Below are positions 8,539 to 16,996 of a stretch of 33,874 nucleotides of DNA, in pieces (positions within the stretch are counted from its first letter, which is position 1; each line of letters starts with the position of its first letter). This DNA is from an uncultured Burkholderiales bacterium. GTDB taxonomy: Bacteria > Pseudomonadota > Gammaproteobacteria > Burkholderiales > Burkholderiaceae_C. The stretch lies in assembly GCA_937873395.1 (NCBI GenBank), contig CALMYH010000166.1, positions 1-33,874 on the forward strand, written 5' to 3'. Position numbers and translations under genes: made by a program. The notes under the pieces were generated by a model. It ran no database searches. It worked only from the letters and a program-made list of their open reading frames with translations, and had not been told where the DNA came from.

Positions 8539-9903
8539 TCACAGTTCGCCGTAGCTGTGCAGGCCCGACAGGAACATGTTGACGCCCAGGAAGGCAAAGG
8601 TGGTGATGGCCAGACCGACCAGCGCCCACCAGGCGGCCACCGTGCCCCGCAGGCCCTTCATCAGGCGCATGTGCAGCCAGGCGGCGTAATTGAGCCAGAC
8701 GATCAGGGCCCAGGTTTCCTTCGGGTCCCAGCTCCAGTAACCGCCCCAGGCCTCGGCGGCCCACAGCGCGCCCAGGATGGTGGCGATGGTGAAGAAGGCA
8801 AAGCCGACGGCAATGGCCTTGTACATGACATCGTCCAGCACCTCGAAACTGGGCAGTCGGTCGGCGATGCGCCGGCGCGCGACCAGAATGCCGCCGATGA
8901 TGAATGCGGAGACGCCGAAGTACATGAACCAGAAACCGCCGCCCTGTTCGAGGGCGTTGCGGCTGAACACCAGGGGCTCCAGACACAGGGCCACGCCCAG
9001 CAGGAACAGAGGCGCCAGCTTGTACCACCGCATTTCGCCGGCGGCCTGCTTGACCAGGTAGGCGAATGCCAGCATGGCGGCAATGGCAAACGTCCCGTAG
9101 CCGACGAAGTTGGCCGGCACGTGCACCTTCATCCACCAGCTTTGCAGGGCGGGCACCAGCGGCTGGATCTCGTGCGCTTCGCGCACGACGGTGTACCAGA
9201 GCAGGAAACCCACCGCAGCGCTGACCACCAGCATCGAGAACGCCCCCATGGCGCGGGTGCGGTAGCGGTCTTCGTAGTACAGGTAGAAGGCGGTGGTCAT
9301 CCAGCAGAACAGGACGAACACCTCGTAGAGGTTGCTGACCGGAATGTGGCCGATGTCGGGACCGATCTGGTGGCTTTCATACCAGCGCACCATGGTGCCC
9401 ACCAGGGCCAGGGTGACCGCCACCCAGGCCAGCTTCGAGCCCAGGACCTCGAAAGACTCACCGGCGCGGGTCAGCAGGCCGATCCAGTAGAAGGCCGTGC
9501 TCATGAAGAACAGCACGCTCATCCAGAGGATGGCGGACTGGCTGGAAATGAAATACTTGAGCAGGAACGCCTGGTCCGCCCGCGCCAGATCGGCCCCCTC
9601 GGGCGTCTGGTACAGCCAGATGGCGGTCAGCGACAGCAGCGCCACCACGACGCTGAGCAGGCGCAAGGGCCGCCAGAACCAGCCCAGCCAGATCATGGAC
9701 GGCACGCAGCCGACCAGGATGGCCTTCTCGTAACCGTTCATGGCGTGGTCGTACTGCACGAACGCCCAGGCCGCCCCCGCCACCAGGAACAGCGCAAACA
9801 GCCAGTCCCAGAGGTCCCGACGGGCAAAATAACCGGGCTGCAGGCCGGCGCCGTCGCCGCCCTTCTTGAGGTCCACGGTTCGTGTGACGGTGGTCGTGTT
9901 CAT
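8539..9903 (-). CDS. ccsB: Cytochrome c synthase subunit CcsB/ResC (System II)
   Basis: Polytopic membrane component of the System II heme delivery and cytochrome c ligation complex. 454 residues. The N-terminal third holds several transmembrane segments. The C-terminal part contains the heme-handling tryptophan-rich motif WGGYWSWDPKETWALI and conserved His residues in transmembrane segments (for example KVHVPANFVGYGTF). In betaproteobacteria CcsB works with ResB (Ccs1) to carry heme across the membrane and attach it to CXXCH. The ATG at 9903 overlaps the resB stop (ATGA), so the two subunits are translationally coupled. It is the last gene of the cytochrome c - resB - ccsB run. Confidence 0.95.
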   Translation of the reverse strand: MNTTTVTRTVDLKKGGDGAGLQPGYFARRDLWDWLFALFLVAGAAWAFVQYDHAMNGYEKAILVGCVPSMIWLGWFWRPLRLLSVVVALLSLTAIWLYQTPEGADLARADQAFLLKYFISSQSAILWMSVLFFMSTAFYWIGLLTRAGESFEVLGSKLAWVAVTLALVGTMVRWYESHQIGPDIGHIPVSNLYEVFVLFCWMTTAFYLYYEDRYRTRAMGAFSMLVVSAAVGFLLWYTVVREAHEIQPLVPALQSWWMKVHVPANFVGYGTFAIAAMLAFAYLVKQAAGEMRWYKLAPLFLLGVALCLEPLVFSRNALEQGGGFWFMYFGVSAFIIGGILVARRRIADRLPSFEVLDDVMYKAIAVGFAFFTIATILGALWAAEAWGGYWSWDPKETWALIVWLNYAAWLHMRLMKGLRGTVAAWWALVGLAITTFAFLGVNMFLSGLHSYGEL

Positions 9904-12047
9904 GTGTTCACCTTCAGCAACTGGCTCTTGAGCAAATCGAATTCCTGGTCCACTTCCAGGGTCTTGCGGTTCGAGGAGAGGGCCATGGTGGCGCGCGACT
10001 GGCCATCCGCACCCGGCGTGATCCAGACCCAGAGTCGGCGGTCACGGACATACAGCATCGCAAAAATCCCGATGGTGAGCAACAGGCAGCCCAGGTAGAC
10101 GATGTTCTGGCCGGGTGCCCGGGCCACCTGGAAGACGCTGGCCTGCACGTGGTCGAAGTCGACCAGCTGGAAGGTCATCGGCGCCGGATAGAAGAAGCTG
10201 TCGCTCAGGCTCATGACGGAATTGGTCATGAACTGCTGGGTGGCCTCATCGCGCGGCAGTGGCGGCACACCGTCGGCCTGGCGGCTGAGCTGGGCCAGCT
10301 CGAACAGGGTGCCGTTGAGGATACGGATCAGCACGTCGCTGGCACGCTCGCGCTCCTGCGGGGGTACGTTGGCCTCCAGAAAGGCCGACACTGCCTGCAG
10401 ACCGCCCACCAACCTGGACTGGCCCAGTCCGTTGGTCACGCCCGGTGGCAGGTCGACGGGCTCGGCACCGGCAAACAGGTCGAGCGCACGGGCTGCGGAG
10501 ACCGCCAGCGCAGCGGCCAGCTCGGGCCGGCCACCCTCGACCGCCTCGATCGAATAGCGGCGTACCGCCTCGGCCCGCATGTCGGCATTGTCCAGCGCCG
10601 CACGAAGACGCAGGAAGCCGTCCATGCTGTCGTTTTCATCGGCCGGCACACGCAGGTAGCGGAAGGACTCGGACGGCGTCTCGCGAAGGCCCAGCAGGAA
10701 CATGCGCGAACCGTCGATGTCGATCGGCAGCATGTAGTTGTGGTATTCGATGGCCTGCCCGGCCGCATCGCGCAGCTTGTAGGTGATGCTCGGCCCGACA
10801 TTGCGCAGCACGCGCTCGGTCACGGTCTTGTTGCCGGCGCCCAGGCGGCTTTCGATGGCCTGGCGCAGGTCGACCCGTCGCACGTCGGCCGACTGCAGGC
10901 TTCTGTCGGAAGAAAAATTCTCGACGTTGATGATGCGAAGTCCGGTGTATTCGAGGATCAGCTCCTCATCCCCGTTGCTCAGCGGCGTCGAGCCACCGAT
11001 GGTGCCCTCGACCTCGAACGGCCGCGTGGGCCGGGTCAGCGCCCTGGCCTGGAGCTTCACACGCGAGCCACCGTCGTCGAAGCTGGACTGGTAGATGTTG
11101 ATGCCACGGTGCTGGGCCGGGTGGTTGACCTCGACACGGGCCGGTTTCTGCTCCCCGGTGATGTGGTCGTGGATGACGATGTCGCTCGCGAACAGCTTGG
11201 GCATGCCGTTCTCGTGGTACTCGACGATGAACTTCTGGAGCTCCACGGAGAAAGGCAGGTCCTGCAGCAGCACGCCGGTGGGCTGCGCCAGGATGGCCGT
11301 GCCGGCGGTGGTGCCCTCGGTGACCAGCAGGTTGCCCCGGAAGGTCGGATTGGTCGACGGCAGGCGGTGCTGGGGCGGCACGTCCGCGATCAGGCCACTG
11401 CCGGTGAACGGCTCCTTGCCGTTGAACCACATCTGCGCGCGCACCATCAGGTCCCCGTCGAGCAGGCCACCGACGCAGATCAGCACGATCGCGCTGTGCG
11501 CCGCGATGTAGCCCAGCTTGTTGGCCGCACCGGCCTTGGCGGCCACCATCCAGCCTTCGCCTGACGGGGTTTCCCGGGCCTGCAGGCGCACCCTCCAGCC
11601 CGAGCCGAGCAGCTGCTGGCCGATGCGGTGGGCCGCCGCTTCGGACGGCTCGGACAGGGCCGCTTCGGCCCGGTGGGGAAAAGCCTTGAGGCTTTGCTCG
11701 CGGATGCCCTCCTTGAAGACCTTGAAGTCGGCAAAGATCTTGGGCGTGGTGCGGGCAATGCACAGGCTGGTGCTGATGACGAGGAAGGCCAGGATGAGCA
11801 GGAACCACCAGGCGCTGTAGACGGAAAACAGGCTGGCGCTCGCAAACACCTCGGCCCAGAACGGGCCGAACTGGTTGACGTAGTTGTTGGCCGGTTCGTG
11901 CTGCTTGACCACCGTGCCGATGACCGAGGCGATGCAGATCACGGTCAGCAGCGAAATGGCGAAGCGCATCGAAGACAGCAGCTCGACCCATTCCCCCAGC
12001 CAGCGTGAACCGCTGCGCAGCTGAAAACCTTCGGTGGAAACGCTCAT
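9900..12047 (-). CDS. resB: Cytochrome c biogenesis protein ResB/Ccs1 (System II)
   Basis: Partner of CcsB in System II cytochrome c maturation. 715 residues from the ATG at 12047. Three transmembrane segments lie near the N-terminus (about 25-45 FAISLLTVICIASVIGTVV, 75-100, and about 170-190 LGYIAAHSAIVLICVGGLL). A large periplasmic domain follows, with a final transmembrane segment near the C-terminus (NIVYLGCLLLTIGIFAMLYV). This 3+1 layout is that of the ResB family. A longer in-frame reading to 12167 exists, but its first 40 residues are Pro/Arg-rich and unlike the family. The ribosome binding site upstream of 12047 is poor. It follows a diheme cytochrome gene after a 179-bp gap. Confidence 0.94.
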   Translation of the reverse strand: MSVSTEGFQLRSGSRWLGEWVELLSSMRFAISLLTVICIASVIGTVVKQHEPANNYVNQFGPFWAEVFASASLFSVYSAWWFLLILAFLVISTSLCIARTTPKIFADFKVFKEGIREQSLKAFPHRAEAALSEPSEAAAHRIGQQLLGSGWRVRLQARETPSGEGWMVAAKAGAANKLGYIAAHSAIVLICVGGLLDGDLMVRAQMWFNGKEPFTGSGLIADVPPQHRLPSTNPTFRGNLLVTEGTTAGTAILAQPTGVLLQDLPFSVELQKFIVEYHENGMPKLFASDIVIHDHITGEQKPARVEVNHPAQHRGINIYQSSFDDGGSRVKLQARALTRPTRPFEVEGTIGGSTPLSNGDEELILEYTGLRIINVENFSSDRSLQSADVRRVDLRQAIESRLGAGNKTVTERVLRNVGPSITYKLRDAAGQAIEYHNYMLPIDIDGSRMFLLGLRETPSESFRYLRVPADENDSMDGFLRLRAALDNADMRAEAVRRYSIEAVEGGRPELAAALAVSAARALDLFAGAEPVDLPPGVTNGLGQSRLVGGLQAVSAFLEANVPPQERERASDVLIRILNGTLFELAQLSRQADGVPPLPRDEATQQFMTNSVMSLSDSFFYPAPMTFQLVDFDHVQASVFQVARAPGQNIVYLGCLLLTIGIFAMLYVRDRRLWVWITPGADGQSRATMALSSNRKTLEVDQEFDLLKSQLLKVNT

Positions 12048-12191
12048 GAAACGGTCTGGCGGGTGGTGACGAAAAAAAAGGCGGCGCCGCTTGATCGGCC
12101 CCCGCCTCCTCTGATGGCTTTTCGGCGCATCGGTTCCGGGGCGGAAGGGACCGCCCGGATTGTGCACTCAAATATTATCTGCGACTTATAT

Positions 12192-12211
12192 GACCCCTGT
12201 GGCCAGGGGTC
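12192..12211. repeat. Perfect stem-loop after the cytochrome c gene
   Basis: GACCCCTG and CAGGGGTC form an 8-bp perfect stem with a TGGC loop, beginning 15 bases after the cytochrome stop codon on the minus strand. No U-rich tract follows, so it may be a weak terminator or an mRNA-protecting hairpin that separates cytochrome expression from resB-ccsB. The AT-rich stretch on its resB side (about 12170-12191) could hold a resB promoter, but no convincing hexamer pair is seen. Confidence 0.5.
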
Positions 12212-12226
12212 TTGCCCGACCGTCGT

Positions 12227-12838
12227 TCAACGCAACCCGGCGATGTAGTCGGAGACGGCCTGGATCTCGCGCTCGGTCATGTGGGCGGCGATCTGGCTCA
12301 TCTGGGTGCTGTTCTTGCGGACACCATCGCGGAACTGGCGCATCTGATCCACCGTGTATTCGGCGTGCTGGCCGGCCAGGCGGGGATACTGGGCCGGAAT
12401 GCCGGCGCCGTTGGGGCTGTGGCAGCCGGCACAGGCAGCGATCTGGCGGTCGGCGATACCGCCGCGGTAGATGCGCTCACCCAGCCGCACCAGATCCTTG
12501 TCCTGGGCAAAGCCGGGGGTGCCCTTCTGACCGGCCAGCCAGAAGGAGATGTTGCGCTTGTCCTCGTCGGACAGCGACGCGGCAAATCCCGACATGATGG
12601 CGTTCTGGCGCTTGCCGGACTTGTATTCCTGCAGCTGCTTGATCAGGTACTCGGGATGCTGCTGGGCCAGCTTGGGGTTGGCTGGCGTGGTCGAATTGCC
12701 GTCGGCGGCGTGGCAGGCGACGCACAACTGGCCGTACAAGGCCGCCCCCCTGGCCAGATCGGGCTTGACCGACTGGGCATGGACGCTGAAGGACAGGGCT
12801 GCGGCGGCAGCGCAAAGAAGCGAGACGGGCAATTTCAT
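12227..12838 (-). CDS. Periplasmic diheme cytochrome c (cytochrome c4/c553 type)
   Basis: 203 residues from the ATG at 12838, with a signal peptide ending near VHA-Q (residue 21). Two class I cytochrome domains follow: heme motif CVACH at residues 39-43 and CAGCH at 136-140. Each is followed by a likely methionine ligand (the IMSGFA region in the first half, STQMSQIA in the second). The duplicated fold and length are those of cytochrome c4, a periplasmic electron carrier that feeds terminal oxidases. It stands directly upstream of resB-ccsB, the machinery that would mature it, and is divergent from engB. The longer in-frame reading through 13669 is only the antisense of engB. Confidence 0.95.
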   Translation of the reverse strand: MKLPVSLLCAAAAALSFSVHAQSVKPDLARGAALYGQLCVACHAADGNSTTPANPKLAQQHPEYLIKQLQEYKSGKRQNAIMSGFAASLSDEDKRNISFWLAGQKGTPGFAQDKDLVRLGERIYRGGIADRQIAACAGCHSPNGAGIPAQYPRLAGQHAEYTVDQMRQFRDGVRKNSTQMSQIAAHMTEREIQAVSDYIAGLR

Positions 12839-12908
12839 GACGGGGCTGGCGTCGGCTGGCGACGAAATCGGTTGAAGAAGTGCACGTGGGCGTCTGCGAA
12901 ACCCAATG

Positions 12909-12918
12909 ATTTTACAAT
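12909..12918. promoter_or_regulatory. Overlapping -10-like elements for the divergent cytochrome and engB genes
   Basis: The ten bases ATTTTACAAT read TACAAT on the plus strand (12913-12918) and TAAAAT on the minus strand (12914-12909), both close to the -10 consensus, within the 102-bp divergent gap. Neither has a convincing -35 at 16-18 bp. The plus-strand element overlaps an upstream in-frame ATG at 12917, which is one reason to prefer the engB start at 12941. Confidence 0.4.
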
Positions 12919-12940
12919 GACCCACCGGGAAAACCCCCAA

Positions 12941-13666
12941 ATGACCCAAAGCCCCACTTCCGCGCCCCCCTCGCCACCCGTCCCGTCCGAGACCAGCCCG
13001 CCCGAGGCGGATGTGCGCGAGATGCACAGCTGGCTGCACACGGCCCGTTTTCTCACCACGGCCCCTCGACTGGAACACCTGCCGTCGCTGGACATTCCGG
13101 AGGTGGCCTTTGTGGGCCGCTCCAACGCGGGCAAATCGACCTGTATCAACACCCTGACGCAGCAACGCCGCCTGGCGTTTGCATCGAAGACGCCGGGGCG
13201 CACCCAGAGCATCAACCTGTTCTCGCTCGGGCGCAAGGGCCAGACCGATGCCGTGCTGGCCGACCTGCCGGGATACGGCTACGCGGCGGTGCCCCGCGAG
13301 GCCAAGCTGCGCTGGCAGCGTGTCATGGGCAACTACCTGCTCACACGGCCGAACCTCGCGGGCGTGGTGCTGCTGGTGGATCCGCGCCTGGGCCTGACCG
13401 AGCTGGACGACCTGCTGCTGGAAGCCATACGCCCCCGGGTGGAACAAGGCCTGCCCTTCCTGGTGCTGCTGACCAAGTCCGACAAGCTCAACCACGCCGA
13501 AGCCCAGAAAGCGCTCTCGATTGCCCGCCTTCAGGCCGGCGGTGGGCAGGCGCTGCTGTTCTCGGCCCTGAAGAAAAAGGGCCTGGACGACGTCGCCCGG
13601 CTGCTCTGGCAATGGACACACGCGCCGATTCCGGCCGCCGAACCCGGGCCGGACGACGGCGAATGA
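12941..13666 (+). CDS. engB: Ribosome biogenesis GTPase EngB (YihA/YsxC)
   Basis: Essential GTPase that assists large ribosomal subunit assembly. The protein is 241 residues from the ATG at 12941. A Pro/Ser-rich N-terminal tail (about 1-25) is followed by the TRAFAC GTPase core: G1 GRSNAGKST beginning at residue 59, the G2 region with TPGRTQ, G3 DLPGYGYA, G4 TKSD and G5 SALKKKG. An in-frame ATG at 12917 would add eight residues, but it lies on a -10-like element and has no ribosome binding site. The gene ends only 4 bp from the end of the convergent acyltransferase gene, and no terminator is seen there. Confidence 0.96.
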   Translation: MTQSPTSAPPSPPVPSETSPPEADVREMHSWLHTARFLTTAPRLEHLPSLDIPEVAFVGRSNAGKSTCINTLTQQRRLAFASKTPGRTQSINLFSLGRKGQTDAVLADLPGYGYAAVPREAKLRWQRVMGNYLLTRPNLAGVVLLVDPRLGLTELDDLLLEAIRPRVEQGLPFLVLLTKSDKLNHAEAQKALSIARLQAGGGQALLFSALKKKGLDDVARLLWQWTHAPIPAAEPGPDDGE

Positions 13667-13670
13667 CACC

Positions 13671-14591
13671 TCAGCGGTAGAACGAGTCCTGCCCCGGCGG
13701 GCGCGTCTTGAAGCGCTGGTGCACCCAGTAGTACTGCTCGGGGGCCTGCCGGATGAGGTCTTCCAGCTCCCGATTCATGCGTGCCGTGTCGGCCTCGACA
13801 TCGCGGGTCGGAAAACCGCTCCAGGCGGGATGCACGGTCACCTCGTAGCCTTCGGCGGTGAGCCGGCTGGTCACCGGCACCACCCGGGCATCGGCCAGGC
13901 GCGCAAACCGCGACAGCGAGGTCAGCGTCGCGGTCGGTATGCCGAAGAAGGGCACGAACACCGAGTCGCGGGCGCCATGGTCCATGTCGGGCAGCAGATA
14001 CAGCGGAAGCCCGGCGCGCAGGGCCGCCACCAGCGGTTTGAGCCCCTGCCTGCGGGCGACGATGCGGGGGTTGCCGAAGCGCTGGCGCCCGAGGGTCATC
14101 CAGCGGTCCACGTCGGCGTTGAGCTGGGGCGCATAAATGCCGCAGAAGCGGCGGTCCAGGTGCACGGTCAGCGCGGTCCAGCCCGCATCCATGCCGACAA
14201 AATGGGGAGCGAACAGCACAGTCGGCGCCTCACCTGCCAGCGCCTGCAGGTCGCCCTGCAGGCGCAAGCGGCTCTTCACCCGTGTCGGCTGCCCTTCCCA
14301 CAGCCAGCCGCGGTCCAGCCAGGCCTGGGCAAAGCGCACGAAATGCAGCCGCACGGCCCGATCGACCTGCAGCGGTGCGTGTTCCGGAAAACACAGGCGC
14401 CAGTTGGTCTTCGCGATCTGGCGCCGGCGGCGCGCGAACAGATACAGCAGCTGCCCGGTCAACCAGCCGAGGGCACGCAGCCAGGACAGGGGCAGACGCC
14501 CCAGCAGGCGCATCAGGCGCAGGCCCATGCGGTTGCGCCAGCCCGGCCAGCCCGGGGTGGGTGGCCGACCCGCGTCAAACCCTTCGCTCAT
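13671..14591 (-). CDS. Lysophospholipid/lipid A acyltransferase, LpxL/HtrB family (second copy)
   Basis: Inner-membrane acyltransferase that adds secondary acyl chains to lipid A. 306 residues from the ATG at 14591. There is a hydrophobic N-terminal anchor (about 35-55), the catalytic HX4D box at H130-D135 (HFVGMD), the later conserved block [25 protein letters not shown], and the C-terminal [16 protein letters not shown] typical of LpxL/HtrB enzymes. The ATG overlaps the stop of the upstream paralogue (ATGA), so the two are co-translated. Which position of lipid A each copy modifies cannot be told from sequence alone. Confidence 0.93.
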   Translation of the reverse strand: MSEGFDAGRPPTPGWPGWRNRMGLRLMRLLGRLPLSWLRALGWLTGQLLYLFARRRRQIAKTNWRLCFPEHAPLQVDRAVRLHFVRFAQAWLDRGWLWEGQPTRVKSRLRLQGDLQALAGEAPTVLFAPHFVGMDAGWTALTVHLDRRFCGIYAPQLNADVDRWMTLGRQRFGNPRIVARRQGLKPLVAALRAGLPLYLLPDMDHGARDSVFVPFFGIPTATLTSLSRFARLADARVVPVTSRLTAEGYEVTVHPAWSGFPTRDVEADTARMNRELEDLIRQAPEQYYWVHQRFKTRPPGQDSFYR

Positions 14592-15460
14592 GCGGGTTCC
14601 CCCGCCGTGTGCGCATCGGCCCTGGGATGTTTGTACCGGTCGTAGGCCCAGAGATACTGGCTCGGGCATTCGCGGATCAGAGCCTCCATGGCCTGGTTGA
14701 GGGCGTGGGCCTGCTGCGCCGGGCTGGCCTGGGCCTCCAGGTCATCAAAGCCGTGGAACGGGCGCACATGGACCAGAAACCCGCGCCCCCAGGCCAGCCG
14801 CTCACCCCAGACCAGCACCACCCGCGTGCCGGGGCCGGAGGCGAGCCGGGCCGACAGGGTCATGGTGTAGGCGTCGCGGCCGAAGAAGGGGGCCCAGACC
14901 CCCTGTCCGATCGGCGGCACCTGGTCGGGCAACAGCCCCACCGCGCGCCCGGCGCGCAAGGCCTTGATGAGCTGCCTGACGCCGGCCAGCGTGGTGCTGG
15001 CCGCCTCCAGGCCGGGACGCTGGCGGGCCCGAGCCAGCAAGGATCGCAGCCAGGGCTGGCGGGCTGGCCGGAACAGTACGGTCATGGGCTGGCGGGCACC
15101 GAAGCGGTCCGCATACGCCTGTGCGGTGATTTCGAAGCAGCCCAGATGCGGAGTGAGGAACAGCACGCCACCCCCATGCGCCTGGGCCGCCTCGATGACG
15201 GCCGCGCCTTCCCATCCGACACGCACGGGGCGCCCGAACCACAGGCGGGGCAGCTCGGCCACCATCTTGCCGGACTCGGCCACCGAGGCCAGCGTTTCAC
15301 GCCTTCCGATGCCCGCCTGCCGCGCATTGCCCAGCAGCCGCCGCCGGTAACGGGCGGACAGCAGGAAGCTCAGCCAGCCCAGCACCCAGCCCAGCCCGTG
15401 CAGCACGGGCAAAGGCAGCCTGGACAGGACCTGGAACAGTGTCCGGATCAACAATTGCAT
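14588..15460 (-). CDS. Lysophospholipid/lipid A acyltransferase, LpxL/HtrB family (first copy)
   Basis: 290 residues. N-terminal hydrophobic anchor (about 15-35, [17 protein letters not shown]), catalytic HX4E box at H105-E110 (HLGCFE), the substrate block [24 protein letters not shown], and a C-terminal [13 protein letters not shown] motif. It is clearly a paralogue of the gene that follows but only moderately similar, so the pair probably performs two different acylations rather than being a recent duplicate. It is divergent from metK with 192 bp between start codons. The tandem-acyltransferase/metK arrangement recurs in Burkholderiales. Confidence 0.93.
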   Translation of the reverse strand: MQLLIRTLFQVLSRLPLPVLHGLGWVLGWLSFLLSARYRRRLLGNARQAGIGRRETLASVAESGKMVAELPRLWFGRPVRVGWEGAAVIEAAQAHGGGVLFLTPHLGCFEITAQAYADRFGARQPMTVLFRPARQPWLRSLLARARQRPGLEAASTTLAGVRQLIKALRAGRAVGLLPDQVPPIGQGVWAPFFGRDAYTMTLSARLASGPGTRVVLVWGERLAWGRGFLVHVRPFHGFDDLEAQASPAQQAHALNQAMEALIRECPSQYLWAYDRYKHPRADAHTAGEPA

Positions 15461-15536
15461 GTCGGTAATGTGTCACACCACCACCGGGCAGGCGACCGGC
15501 GGATCCCGTGGCCATGTCCGGTGCCGGACCTTGTTC

Positions 15537-15542
15537 TAGAAT
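15537..15542 (+). promoter_or_regulatory. Putative -10 box of metK
   Basis: TAGAAT (5 of 6 to TATAAT) lies about 110 bases before the metK start. The -35 region is poor. Transcription from about 15549 would give a leader of roughly 100 nt that contains the whole structured element described next. Confidence 0.35.
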
Positions 15543-15588
15543 GCACCCATCGCCGAGTTGATGAACTGATTGCGGGGCGATTCACAAA

Positions 15589-15652
15589 TGCCGCTAAAGC
15601 GTTCGCCGAACTCCGAAAAGCGGCAACGCCGTTCAACAACACCGGAGTTTAT
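15589..15652 (+). promoter_or_regulatory. Candidate pseudoknot riboswitch in the metK leader
   Basis: Helix 1 pairs TGCCGCT (15589-15595) with AGCGGCA (15619-15625). The loop of that helix contains AACTCCG (15609-15615), which is perfectly complementary to CGGAGTT (15643-15649), and this second segment contains the metK Shine-Dalgarno GGAG (15644-15647), five bases before the ATG. Together they make an H-type pseudoknot that would block ribosome binding. Two small hairpins compete: GTTC/GAAC (15601-15604 with 15608-15611) disrupts helix 2, and CGGC/GCCG (15621-15624 with 15628-15631) disrupts helix 1. The logic matches small SAM-responsive riboswitches known on metK in other bacteria, but I cannot match the sequence to a named class. 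Confidence 0.6.
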
Positions 15653-16837
15653 ATGGCGAATGACTTTCTCTTCACGTCCGAATCGGTCTCCGAAGGCCAC
15701 CCCGACAAGGTGGCCGACCAGATCTCCGATGCCATCCTCGACGCCATCCTGGCCCAGGACCCTGTCTCGCGCGTGGCCGCCGAAACCCTGACCAACACCG
15801 GTCTGGTCGTGCTGGCCGGCGAGATCACGACCCAGGCCAACGTGGACTACATCCAGGTGGCGCGGGACACCATCAAGCGCATCGGCTACGACAACACCGA
15901 GTACGGCATCGACCACAAAGGCTGTGCGGTGCTCGTGGCCTATGACAAGCAGTCCAACGACATCGCCCAGGGGGTCGACCGGGCCAGCGACGATTACCTG
16001 AACACCGGTGCCGGCGACCAGGGTCTGATGTTCGGTTATGCCTGTGACGAAACCCCGGAGCTGATGCCGGCGCCCATCTACTACGCCCACCGGCTGGTCG
16101 AGCGACAGGCCCAGTTGCGCAAGGACGGCCGCCTGCCCTTTTTGCGGCCCGACGCCAAGAGCCAGGTCACCCTGCGATATGTGGACGGCAAGCCGCACAG
16201 CATCGACACCGTCGTGCTGTCGACCCAGCACAGCCCTGACCAGAGCGAGACCGCCACAAAAATGAAGGCCAGCTTCATCGAGGCGGTGATCGAGGAGATC
16301 ATCAAGCCGGTGCTGCCCGGGGAATGGCTGCAGAACACCCGCTACCTGATCAACCCCACCGGGCGCTTTGTGATCGGTGGCCCGCAGGGCGACTGCGGCC
16401 TGACGGGACGCAAGATCATTGTGGATACCTACGGTGGCGCATGCCCGCACGGTGGCGGCGCCTTCTCGGGCAAGGACCCGACCAAGGTCGACCGCTCGGC
16501 CGCCTACGCGGCCCGCTACGTGGCCAAGAACATCGTCGCCGCCGGGCTGGCCCGCCAGTGCCAGATCCAGGTGGCCTATGCCATCGGCGTGGCGCGTCCC
16601 ATGAACATCACCGTCTACACCGAAGGCACCGGCGTCATCCCGGACGCCGACATCGCCAGGCTGGTGGAAGCCCATTTCGACCTGCGCCCGAAGGGCATCA
16701 TCCAGATGCTCGATCTGCTGCGCCCGGTCTACAGCAAGACCGCCGCCTACGGGCACTTCGGCCGCGAAGAACCCGAATTCACCTGGGAAAGAACGGACAA
16801 GGCCCAGGCCCTGCGTGCAGCGGCCGGACTGAAATAA
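15653..16837 (+). CDS. metK: S-adenosylmethionine synthetase MetK
   Basis: Makes S-adenosylmethionine from methionine and ATP, releasing phosphate and pyrophosphate. 394 residues, a standard bacterial length. Motifs include GHPDK at residues 15-19, the [12 protein letters not shown] signature, and the P-loop-like block [19 protein letters not shown] with the downstream RYVAKN. The ATG at 15653 follows GGAG by five bases, and that ribosome binding site can be sequestered by the leader structure. A strong intrinsic terminator follows 20 bp after the stop, so metK is a single-gene transcript divergent from the acyltransferase pair. Confidence 0.98.
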   Translation: MANDFLFTSESVSEGHPDKVADQISDAILDAILAQDPVSRVAAETLTNTGLVVLAGEITTQANVDYIQVARDTIKRIGYDNTEYGIDHKGCAVLVAYDKQSNDIAQGVDRASDDYLNTGAGDQGLMFGYACDETPELMPAPIYYAHRLVERQAQLRKDGRLPFLRPDAKSQVTLRYVDGKPHSIDTVVLSTQHSPDQSETATKMKASFIEAVIEEIIKPVLPGEWLQNTRYLINPTGRFVIGGPQGDCGLTGRKIIVDTYGGACPHGGGAFSGKDPTKVDRSAAYAARYVAKNIVAAGLARQCQIQVAYAIGVARPMNITVYTEGTGVIPDADIARLVEAHFDLRPKGIIQMLDLLRPVYSKTAAYGHFGREEPEFTWERTDKAQALRAAAGLK

Positions 16838-16856
16838 ATCCAAAGTCTTCTTTCAG

Positions 16857-16885
16857 GCCCCGCTTTGGCGGGGCTTTTGTTTTTT
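16857..16885 (+). terminator. Rho-independent terminator of metK
   Basis: A perfect 7-bp stem GCCCCGC/GCGGGGC with TTTG loop (16857-16874) is followed directly by TTTTGTTTTTT. It lies 20 bp after the metK stop codon. This is one of the clearest terminators in the window. Confidence 0.93.
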
Positions 16886-16996
16886 CAGCCGCCCCGACGC
16901 CGGCCCGCGACCGGTGGCTGAATTTTTCCGTCCACGCGCCGATAAAGGAGGGCAAGTACCTATCCGGCCGGATTCGGCCGCCGCTGCGGAGTCTTC

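Noticed and set aside
8317-10098. A 593-codon plus-strand frame across ccsB.
   Set aside because: Antisense shadow of ccsB, Gln/His/Gly-rich low-complexity reading. CcsB is supported by its heme motif and its coupling with resB.
13664-13673. A terminator between convergent engB and the acyltransferase gene.
   Set aside because: Only 4 bp separate the stop codons and no stem-loop with T-run is present on either side.
15589-15631. Assignment of the metK leader to the SAH riboswitch or the SAM-II class.
   Set aside because: The conserved cores I remember for these classes are not present, and SAH riboswitches act on ahcY-type genes. It is left as an unassigned candidate.
15536-16843. A 435-codon minus-strand frame opposite metK.
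   Set aside because: Antisense of metK; it runs across the metK leader and into the region before the terminator and has no ribosome binding site.
16945-16951. A strong AAGGAGG Shine-Dalgarno-like sequence upstream of the histidine kinase.
   Set aside because: No ATG, GTG or TTG lies within a usable distance after it; the kinase start at 16997 has its own GGAG. It is probably chance or part of a promoter region (GATAAA nearby).
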